54,086 nucleotides of DNA from Candidatus Abyssobacteria bacterium SURF_17 (GCA_003598055.1 QZKI01000005.1:1-54086); one strand, 5' to 3'. Shown: positions 8,848 through 17,434, counted from the first letter of the stretch. Notes: generated from the letters alone by a model not told the origin. Made by a program: numbers and translations.

Positions 8848-9630
8848 ATGAAAATAATCATCATGGGGTCGGGCACGTCGCTCGGCGTTCCTGTCATTGG
8901 CTGCGGCTGTGAGGTGTGCGCTTCGTCCGACCCGAGGAACAAGCGCACGCGCGCTTCCATCTGCGTGCAAGCGGCCTCCGGCAAGAACATCCTCGTGGAC
9001 ACCGCGACCGAGCTTCGCCTGCAGGCCATCCGGAACGGCATCCGGTCCGTCGAGATGATCCTCTTCACCCACTATCACGCCGACCACATTCACGGCCTCG
9101 ACGACGTGAGGGTATTCAATTGGGTGTCACAGGGCTCTCTTCCGTGTTATGCTGACAAAGTCACGAACGAGCGGCTCAAGCGCGTGTTCTTCTACGCATT
9201 CGAGCACGATTACTCATGGGGCGCCATCCCTCGTATCACGCTGAATGACATGCCGGACGAACTGAGGCTTGAGGAGATTCGGGTCACGCCGGTGAAGCTG
9301 TTACACGGCCACGCTGAGATTCTCGGCTTCCGATTCAATGACGCCGCCTATCTCACTGACTGCAGCGCAATACCGGAAACTTCCGTCGAGCGATTGTTTG
9401 GCCTGAAACTCTTAATAATTGACGCGCTGCGTTATAAACCACACCCGACCCACTTCAATCTCGAGGGCGCAATCGACGTTGTAGAACGATTGAAGCCCGA
9501 GCGCGCGCTGCTGACCCATCTGAGCCACGAGTTCGACCATGCGAAGGTGGAGGCGGATTTACCCGCGCATATCGGCCTTTCATACGATGGACAGATAATC
9601 GAGCTGCCTGTCGAGGAAGCCGTGCGATGA
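8848..9630 (+). CDS. PhnP-like metallo-beta-lactamase-fold phosphodiesterase
   Basis: The opening MGSGTSLGVPVIGCGC with C.VC...DPRN is typical of the PhnP/RNase Z-like MBL subgroup, which includes phosphoribosyl cyclic phosphodiesterase. The metal motif HYHADH is at about 75-80, with further ligands in LLHGHAE, an aspartate in TDCSAIP and a late His in LTHLSHEFDH. The family hydrolyses cyclic or other phosphodiesters in the cytosol. There are no phn genes nearby, so a role in phosphonate degradation is not supported and a general nucleotide or housekeeping role is more likely. Its stop overlaps the next start (ATGA), implying coupling with the glutaredoxin-like gene. Confidence 0.85.
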   Translation: MKIIIMGSGTSLGVPVIGCGCEVCASSDPRNKRTRASICVQAASGKNILVDTATELRLQAIRNGIRSVEMILFTHYHADHIHGLDDVRVFNWVSQGSLPCYADKVTNERLKRVFFYAFEHDYSWGAIPRITLNDMPDELRLEEIRVTPVKLLHGHAEILGFRFNDAAYLTDCSAIPETSVERLFGLKLLIIDALRYKPHPTHFNLEGAIDVVERLKPERALLTHLSHEFDHAKVEADLPAHIGLSYDGQIIELPVEEAVR

Positions 9631-9869
9631 AGCTCTATCACCTGTGGATGTGTCCATATTGTCACCGAGTGCGGAAGAAACTCCGGCAGCTTGGAATCAA
9701 ACACGAGCGCGTATGGGTGGGTTTTCACCCTGACAGGTGGGCGGAGGTCGAGCAGCTTACCGGCAAGGCGATGGTGCCTGTACTTGTGGATGGCGAGAAG
9801 GTCATCAACGAATCCGCCGTGATATGCGATTACCTTGAGGAAAACTACGTCTCCCATCGAATTACGTAG
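9627..9869 (+). CDS. Small glutaredoxin / GST N-terminal domain protein
   Basis: An 80-aa stand-alone thioredoxin-fold domain. It starts MKLYHLWMCPYCHRV, so the redox motif CPYC is at residues 9-12. The cis-proline region is MVPVLVDGEKVINESAVI, which also matches the glutathione-binding ES motif of GST N-terminal domains. It ends ICDYLEENY and lacks a GST C-terminal domain. It probably acts as a monothiol/dithiol glutaredoxin in the cytosol. The ATGA overlap with the MBL hydrolase gene indicates one operon. Confidence 0.85.
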   Translation: MKLYHLWMCPYCHRVRKKLRQLGIKHERVWVGFHPDRWAEVEQLTGKAMVPVLVDGEKVINESAVICDYLEENYVSHRIT

Positions 9870-10071
9870 CTTGAAGCTCAGCAGCATATAGCTGTCCGAA
9901 TTGCTTCGGGATATAATCTCGCCATCGGAGATAGTGCCGGGGCTCAGTTCCATCGCCAAAACCATTTGTTTTGAAAGGGCTTACGCAGAGAGCGCTTCTC
10001 AGGAGCAATGACGGATGACTTGCTTTTCCATTCCCCGCTGAGTATGCATCTCATGCGACATTCATATTCCC

Positions 10072-10107
10072 TTGACAAGTTAATAACCCATGTGTTAATA
10101 GTATAAT
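10072..10107 (+). promoter_or_regulatory. Promoter for the structured leader / diguanylate cyclase gene
   Basis: A consensus TTGACA at 10072-10077. TTAATA at 10095-10100 has the ideal 17-base spacing; a perfect TATAAT at 10102-10107 would need 24 bases. Transcription should start near 10108-10115, about 340 bases before the next start codon. Confidence 0.55.
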
Positions 10108-10112
10108 ATTCA

Positions 10113-10402
10113 GTATTTGGGATACGTGTGCGCAAAACATGGCTTTATCGGGGGCTATCGGGCGCGGTGTTGCGCTGACGCACATGCAGGCGATAGTCCA
10201 AAGTGCTGACCTGGTTTGTGGATTGTCGCCTGAACGCCCGGCTTCATGCTTATGCTCTGCCTTAGTATGAGCCCGATGGAAGGAATCGGAGGGTAATTCC
10301 CCCGAAGGTTGCACCTGCTGTTCACGTTGTCTTCGCATTGACGCCGTTGTGTATGTTCCATGCTTTACCGTTCTGAACTAATCGGGGAGCAATGCTCCCC
10401 GC
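10113..10402 (+). ncRNA. Candidate structured leader RNA or independent RNA
   Basis: The strongest element is a 12-bp hairpin: GGCGATAGTCCA (10189-10200) pairs fully with TGGATTGTCGCC (10219-10230), two pairs being G-U, around an 18-base loop. Next come a 10-bp bulged hairpin (10240-10250 with 10264-10273), CGAT/ATCG (10274-10288), and outer pairings CATGG/CCATG (10138/10358) and TGCG/CGCA (10171/10334). An 8-bp GC hairpin CGGGGAGC/GCTCCCCG (10383-10401) closes the region without a T-tract. It matches no RNA family I can name; I considered 6S RNA and SRP RNA and did not find their signatures. It could be a riboswitch-like leader of the diguanylate cyclase gene. Confidence 0.35.
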
Positions 10403-10450
10403 TGTACGATCGATGGCGGGGAAATTGTCGGCCTTGCAGGAGCCCACGCG

Positions 10451-11950
10451 ATGGACATCGTGATTCTAACGGCGACGAACAATCAGAAGTTCAGAGATGT
10501 GCTGGACTCGGTCCTGCGAGACTCCTACAAGGTGCTTCACGCCAGCAGCATTGGCGAGGCGTTCGACGCGCTTCGCATCTATCCCATTGACATCGCCATT
10601 GTGGATGAAATCGTGGATGGGCGCTCCGCCCACGAGTTCCTTACCGACATCTACAAGATCGGCAAATACGTCACCGTGCTTGTCATGACGGAGAATGTGA
10701 CGGCAGAATCCATTTCGCGCTCGCTCGCCCAGGGAGCTTACGATCTTATCTCGAAGCCGATAGTAGAGCGGGAAGTGTTGTTCAGGGTCGGCAGGGCGGC
10801 GAGAAACGCAAGGCTGATAAGAGAACTCCAGGTGAAGGGTGACCTCGAAGAAGCCCCTTACGCTTCTGCCGCTCGGAGGGTCGAGGCGAGGGCTAATGCA
10901 ATGCCGCTTCTCGAGGTGCAGTCGCTCACGTATCACGTCAGTCACACGTCGGAATCACTGAAGAAATTGGCCGAGGCCGTAGTCAATATTCGAGACACGA
11001 AAACGCTTTACAAGATGCTTATAGAAGCAGTCGCCGGCTTCTTCACAGTCAATCAATGTGCCCTCGTGATAATGGAGCAAGATGGCGTTACGCTCTCGGT
11101 TCAGGCGTCGCGAGGGCTCGATGATGAATTTCTGAGCGAAACGAGATTTCACGCGAGCGAGGGCATATTCTCGTGGCTTTGGAGGAACGGACGAATACTG
11201 TATACCGAGGCGATAGGGAAGGAGGCCACTCTCGAAGATCTGGAGACCATCAGGAGAGAGGCAAAAATCCTGCACGCCAAATTGTGTGTGCCCATCGGGC
11301 TCAAGAGGAAACCGCTCGGTTATCTCGCCTTAGGGAGCAAGTTCACCGGAGATGACTACAGGAAGGACGAGCTCGAGTTTGCGTTTGCGATGGGCAGTTA
11401 CGCGGCTGCCGCGATAGAAAACGCCTTGTTATTGGAAAAGACGAAACAATTGGCCACCACGGACGAGCTCACCAAACTGCATAACCGCCGTTCCTGCATG
11501 CAGTGGCTGCAGGATGAAATCGACCGTTCCAAGCGATATGGCCGGTCGCTTTCGGTCGTAATATTTGATATAGACCATTTCAAAGGAATCAATGATACGC
11601 TCGGACACTCAGCCGGTGACGAGGTTCTCAAGGGAGCATCCCGGTTTCTCCTGCGATGTTCGAGACACACAGACGTTTTAGGGAGATGGGGCGGAGAAGA
11701 ATTCATCGCGATATTGCCCGAAACCGCGGAAGAAGTTGCGCAGGCTTATTGTGAGCGCGTGCGGCGCGGCGTTGAGGAGCGGCTTGGTAGGAAAGAGAGC
11801 GCAGAGTTTCTGCATTTGGGTCTCACCATCAGCGGAGGAGTAACGACATTAGACCATGAAAATGACACGCTCGACACCCTCATTGAGCGCGCCGACCAGG
11901 CTCTCTATTGTGCGAAGCGCAAGGGGCGAAACCGATGTGAGAAATTGTGA
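10451..11950 (+). CDS. Receiver-GAF-GGDEF diguanylate cyclase
   Basis: Makes cyclic di-GMP from GTP. Residues 1-120 form a receiver-like domain, about 180-325 a GAF sensor domain and 335-499 the GGDEF domain. The active-site loop is GGEEF (414-418), a catalytically competent variant, and RHTD five residues upstream is a proper inhibitory I-site, so product inhibition is expected. The receiver keeps the phospho-acceptor-like Asp (IAIVDE) and the Lys of SKPI, but the acidic Mg2+-binding pair is replaced (TATNNQKF), so it may be a pseudo-receiver. GCAGGAG lies about ten bases before the ATG. Its receiver-GAF half resembles that of the kinase at 47927. It is single, after a long leader. Confidence 0.9.
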   Translation: MDIVILTATNNQKFRDVLDSVLRDSYKVLHASSIGEAFDALRIYPIDIAIVDEIVDGRSAHEFLTDIYKIGKYVTVLVMTENVTAESISRSLAQGAYDLISKPIVEREVLFRVGRAARNARLIRELQVKGDLEEAPYASAARRVEARANAMPLLEVQSLTYHVSHTSESLKKLAEAVVNIRDTKTLYKMLIEAVAGFFTVNQCALVIMEQDGVTLSVQASRGLDDEFLSETRFHASEGIFSWLWRNGRILYTEAIGKEATLEDLETIRREAKILHAKLCVPIGLKRKPLGYLALGSKFTGDDYRKDELEFAFAMGSYAAAAIENALLLEKTKQLATTDELTKLHNRRSCMQWLQDEIDRSKRYGRSLSVVIFDIDHFKGINDTLGHSAGDEVLKGASRFLLRCSRHTDVLGRWGGEEFIAILPETAEEVAQAYCERVRRGVEERLGRKESAEFLHLGLTISGGVTTLDHENDTLDTLIERADQALYCAKRKGRNRCEKL

Positions 11951-12018
11951 GGATTCTCTTTTCGCGCATCGTCGCCCCGTTGCATCCTTAAGTACGGGAC
12001 AATATCTAATGCCCCCTT

Positions 12019-12038
12019 CCCCCCTTTAGAAAGGGGGG
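12019..12038. repeat. Perfect 9-bp hairpin CCCCCCTTT/AAAGGGGGG
   Basis: Arms at 12019-12027 and 12030-12038 with a 2-base loop. It is symmetric, so usable on either strand. With no following T-tract on the plus strand it is more likely a dispersed repeat than a terminator for the upstream gene. Confidence 0.6.
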
Positions 12039-12165
12039 TGAAGAAACCGTCCCGCAATTCGAAATTCTGGAAGATATATGTGTAGGGGTGGCCCTGCGTG
12101 GCCGCCTGGGTGCCCAAGTAGGCGGCCCCGGAATGTCCTCCGATTTGTAACCATGGAGGTCCGTC

Positions 12166-12240
12166 TGTAGGTGCGAATTTATTCGCATTGTTTTTCCGGC
12201 ACTCTTGCGGCACGTGCATGCGAATAAATTCGCACCTACA
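12166..12240. repeat. Dispersed palindromic repeat, family A, copy 2
   Basis: A 75-bp near-perfect palindrome, left arm TGTAGGTGCGAATTTATTCG, right arm CGAATAAATTCGCACCTACA. The arms match those at 967-1040, but the central 30 bases are unrelated. Conserved arms with a free centre suggest that the hairpin stem is the selected or mobilised part. Confidence 0.75.
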
Positions 12241-12310
12241 GAACGGCGGCACAGTCTCATAAAGGGATTGTGCCTCCGTTTTGCATTTCGTCTTGCTCCT
12301 TTCGCTTATT

Positions 12311-12343
12311 CTCTCTGCGCCCTTCGCGCCTTTGCGGTTAAAA
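12311..12343 (+). repeat. Dispersed repeat, family C, single arm
   Basis: CTCTCTGCGCCCTTCGCGCC followed by TTTGCGGTTAAAAC. It matches the right arm of the inverted pair at 43822-43956 (CTTTGCGCCTTTGCGG). Only one arm is present here. Confidence 0.5.
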
Positions 12344-12478
12344 CACGTTCCGGACAGCAGTGCTCATTTGAAAGCCGCCGACGCAGGCAATGCCTTTGCC
12401 AGCCTGACACATTTTGATATATAATGCCAGAAGATTTTTCGTCTTGATTCTCACTTGTGATTCAACAGGAGAAGGGAT

Positions 12479-12985
12479 TTGATCGCGTCGCTCGCATATC
12501 CGGTCTCGGATGCGTGTCTCCATGATCCCGAGGCCGCCGTCAGATGTTTCTATGATTCGATTTTCGGCCATGTTCGAAACTGGCCTCGTGCTTTCTCATG
12601 CCTTTCAGCAGGAGCGCGTCATAAATTTGGCGTCGAGCGCGGCCTGCTTTCGTTCGCGGACTACTGGGATGACAAGCTTTCCTTCCTCGAGGATCTCGTC
12701 AAGAAGCGGCATGCGGAATATCCGTATGCACATCGGGTCTGTTTCTCTTTGAGCCATGTTTGTTGCGAGGAGATTTCCCCCGAGCATGCAGCCGTCTCTC
12801 TGGAACTTGCGGAAAATCATCTGTCGCACGAGCGCATGTTTGTTATGCAGAAGAAGTATCTTTCAAGACAGGGACAGGTATGGCTCATGGAAAGCGGCGA
12901 GCTCGACGACAAGCTCGACGAAATCATTGTGGTTCGGAGTTGGCGGCGGCGCAGCTCTCGCGCGGGTCCAACTGCCCTGGCATGA
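12479..12985 (+). CDS. Small hypothetical protein, possibly NTF2/SnoaL-like
   Basis: The gene opens with TTG after AGGAGAAGGG (12467-12476), a very good ribosome site. The 168-aa protein has no signal peptide. Its first half (DPEAAVRCFYDSIF ... AFSCLS) has the pattern of NTF2-like domains, where an aromatic residue follows an N-terminal helix. The late part (RQGQVWLMESGELDDKLDEI) resembles a final strand pair with Trp. The last 18 residues are basic and may be read-through tail. No catalytic residues can be named. It precedes the flavoprotein and DHH genes in the same direction, with a 114-base gap. Fold is an inference; function is unknown. Confidence 0.6.
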   Translation: MIASLAYPVSDACLHDPEAAVRCFYDSIFGHVRNWPRAFSCLSAGARHKFGVERGLLSFADYWDDKLSFLEDLVKKRHAEYPYAHRVCFSLSHVCCEEISPEHAAVSLELAENHLSHERMFVMQKKYLSRQGQVWLMESGELDDKLDEIIVVRSWRRRSSRAGPTALA

Positions 12986-13099
12986 AAAAGTGCAAGGCCC
13001 ACCCGATGGAGGTAACAGCCAGCGTAACATTCATCGAAGACGGGCTTTGGTGTGCAGGTGCGGGCCGATCGTGTTAAGATTGAATCGGAGGTATGATAG

Positions 13100-13705
13100 T
13101 TGAGCAAAGTACTCGCAATTGCCGCGAGCCCTCGCAAGCAAGGGAATTCGGAGGTTCTGCTCGACGCATGTCTGGAAGGCGTTCGTGAGATGGGCCTCCG
13201 GAGCGAGAAAATACGGATATGTGACCTCAAAATATCTCCCTGCCTGAACTGCGGCGGATGCGAACGAACCGGAGAGTGCGTGATTAACGATGACATGCAG
13301 ATGCTCCATGCAAAGTTCTCAGTGTGCGATATTCTCATCGTTTCAAGCCCCGTCTTCTTCATGGGGCTTCCGGCCCAACTAAAAGCGGCCGTCGACCGAT
13401 GTCAGGCCATATGGGTCCGAAAGTATTTACTCCGCAGACGTATGCCGAATCTCGATGCCCGTCGAGCCCTCTTCTTGCAGGTTGGCGGCATGAAGAAGAA
13501 AAGCGTATTCGAGGGCGGCCTCATTACGATTACGGCATTCTTCGCCACGCTCGATTACGAGTTCTTCGACAAACTTCTGTTCAACAGCATTGATGCAAAG
13601 GACGCAATCAAGTCGCATCCCGCCGCTTTGGCTCGGGCACGCCAGTTGGGCCTGGAAATCGCGAGTGGACGAACGCACAATGTGACGAACTCCCAGCAGC
13701 CATGA
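13100..13705 (+). CDS. Iron-sulfur flavoprotein (NADPH-dependent FMN reductase family)
   Basis: The N-terminus AIAASPRKQGNSEVLLDACL is the FMN phosphate-binding loop of the flavodoxin-like reductase family. It is followed by CLNCGGCERTGEC, cysteines 48, 51, 54 and 60 (CX2CX2CX5C), the compact cluster motif of archaeal and clostridial iron-sulfur flavoproteins (Isf), which hold FMN and [4Fe-4S] and pass electrons from ferredoxin. SSPVFFMGLPAQLKAAVDR is the usual family segment. Start is TTG 13100, nine bases after GGAGG; there is no in-frame ATG nearby. It probably works in the cytosol in anaerobic redox or oxygen detoxification; the substrate cannot be told. Confidence 0.88.
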   Translation: MSKVLAIAASPRKQGNSEVLLDACLEGVREMGLRSEKIRICDLKISPCLNCGGCERTGECVINDDMQMLHAKFSVCDILIVSSPVFFMGLPAQLKAAVDRCQAIWVRKYLLRRRMPNLDARRALFLQVGGMKKKSVFEGGLITITAFFATLDYEFFDKLLFNSIDAKDAIKSHPAALARARQLGLEIASGRTHNVTNSQQP

Positions 13706-13727
13706 CAGATTCGATTGAGAGGAGCGG

Positions 13728-14765
13728 ATGAACAGAAGAAAGACGCTGGCAATCGGAAGGAAAGTCGCCAAACTCTTCAAGGTGCTCAGTGGCAAGGAGA
13801 GAATACTCATTATTTCGCATGATAATCCCGACCCGGATACTCTCGCAAGCGCATTCGCTCTTCGCGACCTCGTTATGCGCAAGCTCGGGGCTGATTCAAT
13901 AATTGCCTTCTCCGGCATCATCGGCAGGGCAGAAAACAGGGCGATGATCAAGCATCTCGGCATTCCCCTGAAACGCTTGGAGGAACTCGACCTCTCAAAA
14001 TTCGACGCAACGGTGCTCGTTGACAGCCAGCCGCATACCGGGAAGCTTGACCTGCCTGAGGACATCAAGCTGGATGTCGTGATAGACCATCATCCCCTGC
14101 ATCGGGAATCACGAAGGGTGGAGTTTCACGATATTCAGAGCCGTATCGGCGCGACCTCGACAATCATTACCCAGTACTTGATGGCCGAAGGAACCGAGAT
14201 AGACTCGCGCATTGCCACCGCGCTGCTGTACGGAATAAAATCTGACACGCGAGATTTGGGCCGAGAGACAAGCAAGTATGATGTCGAGGCCTATCTTTAC
14301 TTGTATCCGCGCGCGAACCTGAGACTTCTCTCGAAAATAGAGTATGCGGAAGTGCCCGTCGAATATTTCCGTGTATACGAACAGGCCATCGACAGCGCTC
14401 TCACATTCGACGGCGTCGTCGTCAGCTTCATCGGCAAAATCGATAATCCCGACATGGTCGCCGAAATGGCCGACATGCTCATTCGGCTCGAAGGCACCCG
14501 CTGCGCGCTCGTCGGCGGGCATTTTGAAGATGGCATCTATGTCTCGGTTCGCACAAAGAACTCAGACCTCAATGCCGGCAAGCTCGTGCAGCGGGTCATC
14601 GGAAAGCTCGGACCTTCCGGGGGCCACGGGAGCATGTCCGCTGGCCGGGTGAAGCTCGGTTCACAATCCGACAAGGAGAAAGAGAGCCTCGAGAAGACGA
14701 TCATCCGACGCCTTAAACGTGCCATGAAGCTCAAAGGCGTCCGCGCCAGAAAGCTCGTCGAGTAG
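13728..14765 (+). CDS. DHH-family phosphoesterase (NrnA-like)
   Basis: The protein has the DHH/DHHA1 layout of bifunctional oligoribonuclease / pAp phosphatase NrnA and relatives, which degrade nanoRNA, pAp or cyclic dinucleotide products. Motifs: SHDNPDPDTLAS (30-41), VLVDSQ (about 95), VIDHHP (121-123 is DHH), a later Asp in IKSDTRDLG, and the C-terminal GGHGSMSAGRVKL (about 298). The spacing and length (345 aa) are normal. The start has GAGAGGAG just upstream and lies 22 bases after the flavoprotein gene, so co-transcription is likely. Given the diguanylate cyclase nearby, a role in clearing pGpG is possible but is only inference. Confidence 0.88.
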   Translation: MNRRKTLAIGRKVAKLFKVLSGKERILIISHDNPDPDTLASAFALRDLVMRKLGADSIIAFSGIIGRAENRAMIKHLGIPLKRLEELDLSKFDATVLVDSQPHTGKLDLPEDIKLDVVIDHHPLHRESRRVEFHDIQSRIGATSTIITQYLMAEGTEIDSRIATALLYGIKSDTRDLGRETSKYDVEAYLYLYPRANLRLLSKIEYAEVPVEYFRVYEQAIDSALTFDGVVVSFIGKIDNPDMVAEMADMLIRLEGTRCALVGGHFEDGIYVSVRTKNSDLNAGKLVQRVIGKLGPSGGHGSMSAGRVKLGSQSDKEKESLEKTIIRRLKRAMKLKGVRARKLVE

Positions 14766-15025
14766 ATATTCTGGCATGGCTGGCGATTCGTTTCTCAGGC
14801 CGTCGTGACCGGGGTTGTCTTCATTGATGGCTCAAGAGCAGATATTAAGCTGCGACGTCAGAGACTCTGGCTTCCTCTTGTCTTGAACTGTCCGGTACAA
14901 TTAGTATCTCCCACACGAAATCCTTCCTTCTGAGCTTCAACAGCGAGCGCGAGAATTGGCGCGGCACAGAAGGCGGGAGGATAACGGTTATGTAGGCATC
15001 CTTTTTCTCCGGGAGAGAGGCAAAC

Positions 15026-17434
15026 ATGGCAAACTGTGAGAAACAGATCAAACCCTCAAAGTTCTTGGGTCTTATGCTCATGAGCTTGTGCATTCTTATG
15101 CTTGAACTCACATGGACGCGTATTTTCTCGGTCACAATGTGGTACCATTTCGCTTTCGTTGCCATTTCGGTAGCGCTCTTGGGGATCAGTGCGGGAGGTT
15201 TGCTCGTTTTCCTTCGCGAAGGAAACTTCGCCAAGGAGAAGCTGGATCAACATCTATGTATCATCTCATCGCTGATGGCATTATCCATCGTCGCAGCGCT
15301 TGTCATTGTGCTTAAGACTCCGTTTTGGCCCCGACTCAGTTTGGCGGGTTTCGTGCTGTCGGGCATTATCTATGGAGCAATCAGTATCCCATTTATTCTG
15401 GGAGGGTTGTGCATTACCTTGTTGCTTTGGCATCACGCGGAAGAGGTAAGTAAGTTGTATTTCTCGGATCTGCTCGGGGCCGCCATAGGTTGCCTGGCGA
15501 CGCTGGCCGCTCTCAACAATTTCACCGGTCCGCAGGTCATTCTGCTGGCATCCGTCGTGGCTGCTGCCGCGTCGGTCTGCTTTGGCGCTTCATGTGAGCG
15601 GCGCAAAAGCGTCGGCTTTTCGCGAGTCGTACTCGTGCTGTCGCTGGTATTTTTCATGCTTAGCCGATCGAGTGCTTTGACAAAGCTTTGGATCGTCAAG
15701 CATCCGCTAGAAGCAGGTCAAACGCGCGAGCACGATCTCCTTTTCGAGAAGTGGAACTCGTTCTCTCGTGTGACGGTGTCATCTGTTAATATTGAACGAA
15801 TCTTTGGGTGGGGGCTCAGCACAGCCTTTCATGGATATGAGCCACCTCAACTGGCCATGGTGATTGATGCGGCTGCCGGGACGCAGTTGGTAGGTTTTGA
15901 CGGTGATTTCAGTAAGGTGGAATTCCTGAAATATGACCTCACCTTCCTCGTTCACTGGTTGAAGCAGGAGGCCAGAACACTCATTATCGGTCCTGGGGGC
16001 GGCAGGGATGTACTGGCAGCTTTGGCATTTAAACAAAGCCGGATCATCGGCGTTGAGGTAAATCCGATAATTATTGATGCGGTCAGGGATGAATTTGGAG
16101 ATTTCGTTGGACATATCTATGATCGGGAGGATGTCGAGATTCATATGGACGAAGGGAGGTCGTTCCTGTCGCGCAGCAGCGAGCAATACGACATAATCCA
16201 AGCATCGTTTGTGGACACATGGGCTGCAACGAGTTCGGGCGCTTTCGCACTGACCGAAAACAACCTTTATACCGTCGAAGCATTCGAGAATTATCTCAAT
16301 CATCTTGATGACGAGGGAATGCTTACGTTTTCGAGGTGGTTCTTTGAGAGTGCTCCCGGCGAAGCGCTTCGCCTTGTAGCGCTGAGCATCGAGTCATTAA
16401 AGAAAATTGGATGCGAAGACCCACGCAAGCACGTGCTGCTTGCAAAGAAGAGCTATTGGCATACAGAGGGGCCCGACGGCATTGCAACGCTGATCGTAAA
16501 GAGAACGCCATTCTCTCAAGAGGAGTTGAGCGCGGCGCGCGATGTTTGCAAGGAGTTAGGATTTCGAATTGTTTGCTCGCCTGATTCTTTTGGTGACCCA
16601 ATTTTTGAAAGACTTTTCAGCGATTCTGAAAGAGAAGAGCTTTATGCTGAATATCCCCTGAATATTGTTCCTCCCACGGATAATAAACCGTTCTTTTTCC
16701 ACATGGCGCGCATTCGTGATGTTTTGACCCGAGAGATCGATCAAGGCAGGACGAAATACAACGTGAAGGCTGTGGCAGTGTTAGCCAACCTGTTGATTGT
16801 GATGGGCGTGCTCGCGTCCTTTTTCTTGATTTTGCCACCGTTTCTGTTCCGCTCATTGAGACCGGCAGAGTTGATCCGACACTGGCGCGGTCTTGCCTAT
16901 TTTGTATTGATTGGGCTGGGTTTCATGATGGTCGAGATACCTCTTGTCCAGCGCTTCACGCTCTTTCTCGGCCATCCAATCTATTCCATGGCTGTCATTC
17001 TTTTCTCATTATTGATTTTCAGCGGTCTTGGGAGTCTCTTTACGCGGCGCGTCTCGACCCGGGATGCGCGAACATTCCTCTTGCGCGCCCTTCCGTGCCT
17101 CGTGCTTATCTTGTTGGTCCACTTGATTGTTGTGCCGCATCTGATTCGTGAATTCATAAGGTTTCCAACAATCGTGAAGGCATGCATTGCGATACTATGC
17201 ATTGCTCCACTGGGGTGGTTCATGGGTATGCCCTTCCCGCTGGGAATTAGGATGATGGCTGACAAGGCCGGATTTCTTATTCCGTGGTGTTGGAGCCTTA
17301 ACGGTGCGTTCTCGGTGCTCGCGAGCGTGAGCTCAATCGTTATCGCCATAACTCTGGGATTCTCCGCAGCCATGGGTTTCGGCATAGCGGCGTATTGCGC
17401 CACGCTTTTCATACTCGCCGTATCCGCACCCTAG
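15026..17434 (+). CDS. Polytopic membrane protein with spermidine-synthase-like methyltransferase-fold domain
   Basis: An 802-aa protein. Residues about 10-215 contain several hydrophobic helices; residues about 230-560 form a soluble domain of the spermine/spermidine synthase fold, with a nucleotide loop LIIGPGGGRDVLAAL (about 320) followed by an acidic strand end (IGVEVNPIII) and the late motif LTENNLYTVEAFENYL; residues about 585-800 again have about six helices. Fused membrane aminopropyltransferase-like proteins of this type are known in many bacteria, but most have no proven substrate. The classical polyamine-site aspartates are not clearly visible. GAGAGAGG precedes the ATG. There are no polyamine genes nearby. 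Confidence 0.75.
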   Translation: MANCEKQIKPSKFLGLMLMSLCILMLELTWTRIFSVTMWYHFAFVAISVALLGISAGGLLVFLREGNFAKEKLDQHLCIISSLMALSIVAALVIVLKTPFWPRLSLAGFVLSGIIYGAISIPFILGGLCITLLLWHHAEEVSKLYFSDLLGAAIGCLATLAALNNFTGPQVILLASVVAAAASVCFGASCERRKSVGFSRVVLVLSLVFFMLSRSSALTKLWIVKHPLEAGQTREHDLLFEKWNSFSRVTVSSVNIERIFGWGLSTAFHGYEPPQLAMVIDAAAGTQLVGFDGDFSKVEFLKYDLTFLVHWLKQEARTLIIGPGGGRDVLAALAFKQSRIIGVEVNPIIIDAVRDEFGDFVGHIYDREDVEIHMDEGRSFLSRSSEQYDIIQASFVDTWAATSSGAFALTENNLYTVEAFENYLNHLDDEGMLTFSRWFFESAPGEALRLVALSIESLKKIGCEDPRKHVLLAKKSYWHTEGPDGIATLIVKRTPFSQEELSAARDVCKELGFRIVCSPDSFGDPIFERLFSDSEREELYAEYPLNIVPPTDNKPFFFHMARIRDVLTREIDQGRTKYNVKAVAVLANLLIVMGVLASFFLILPPFLFRSLRPAELIRHWRGLAYFVLIGLGFMMVEIPLVQRFTLFLGHPIYSMAVILFSLLIFSGLGSLFTRRVSTRDARTFLLRALPCLVLILLVHLIVVPHLIREFIRFPTIVKACIAILCIAPLGWFMGMPFPLGIRMMADKAGFLIPWCWSLNGAFSVLASVSSIVIAITLGFSAAMGFGIAAYCATLFILAVSAP

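Larger units (their letters stand above)
9870..10450. other. 581-bp gap with a promoter and a structured leader
   Basis: No protein gene. The first 200 bases show nothing clear. A strong -35 with two possible -10 boxes lies at 10072-10107, followed by about 290 bases rich in base-pairing (listed as a candidate RNA) and then the ribosome site GCAGGAG before the ATG at 10451. Confidence 0.6.
11951..12478. other. 528-bp non-coding gap with four repeat elements
   Basis: It holds a perfect C6T3/A3G6 hairpin (12019-12038), a GC-rich palindromic block (GGGGTGGCCC...GGCGGCCCC, about 12083-12130), family A copy 2 (12166-12240) and a half-copy of family C (12311-12343). A TATAAT at 12420-12425 may be the -10 of the next gene, without a clear -35. 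No gene is seen. Confidence 0.65.

Noticed and set aside
10113..10402. 6S RNA or SRP RNA identity for the structured leader
   Set aside because: No central bubble with the typical closing pairs and no SRP tetraloop/GGAAGCAGCC-type motif; only GGAAGGA is shared, which is not enough.
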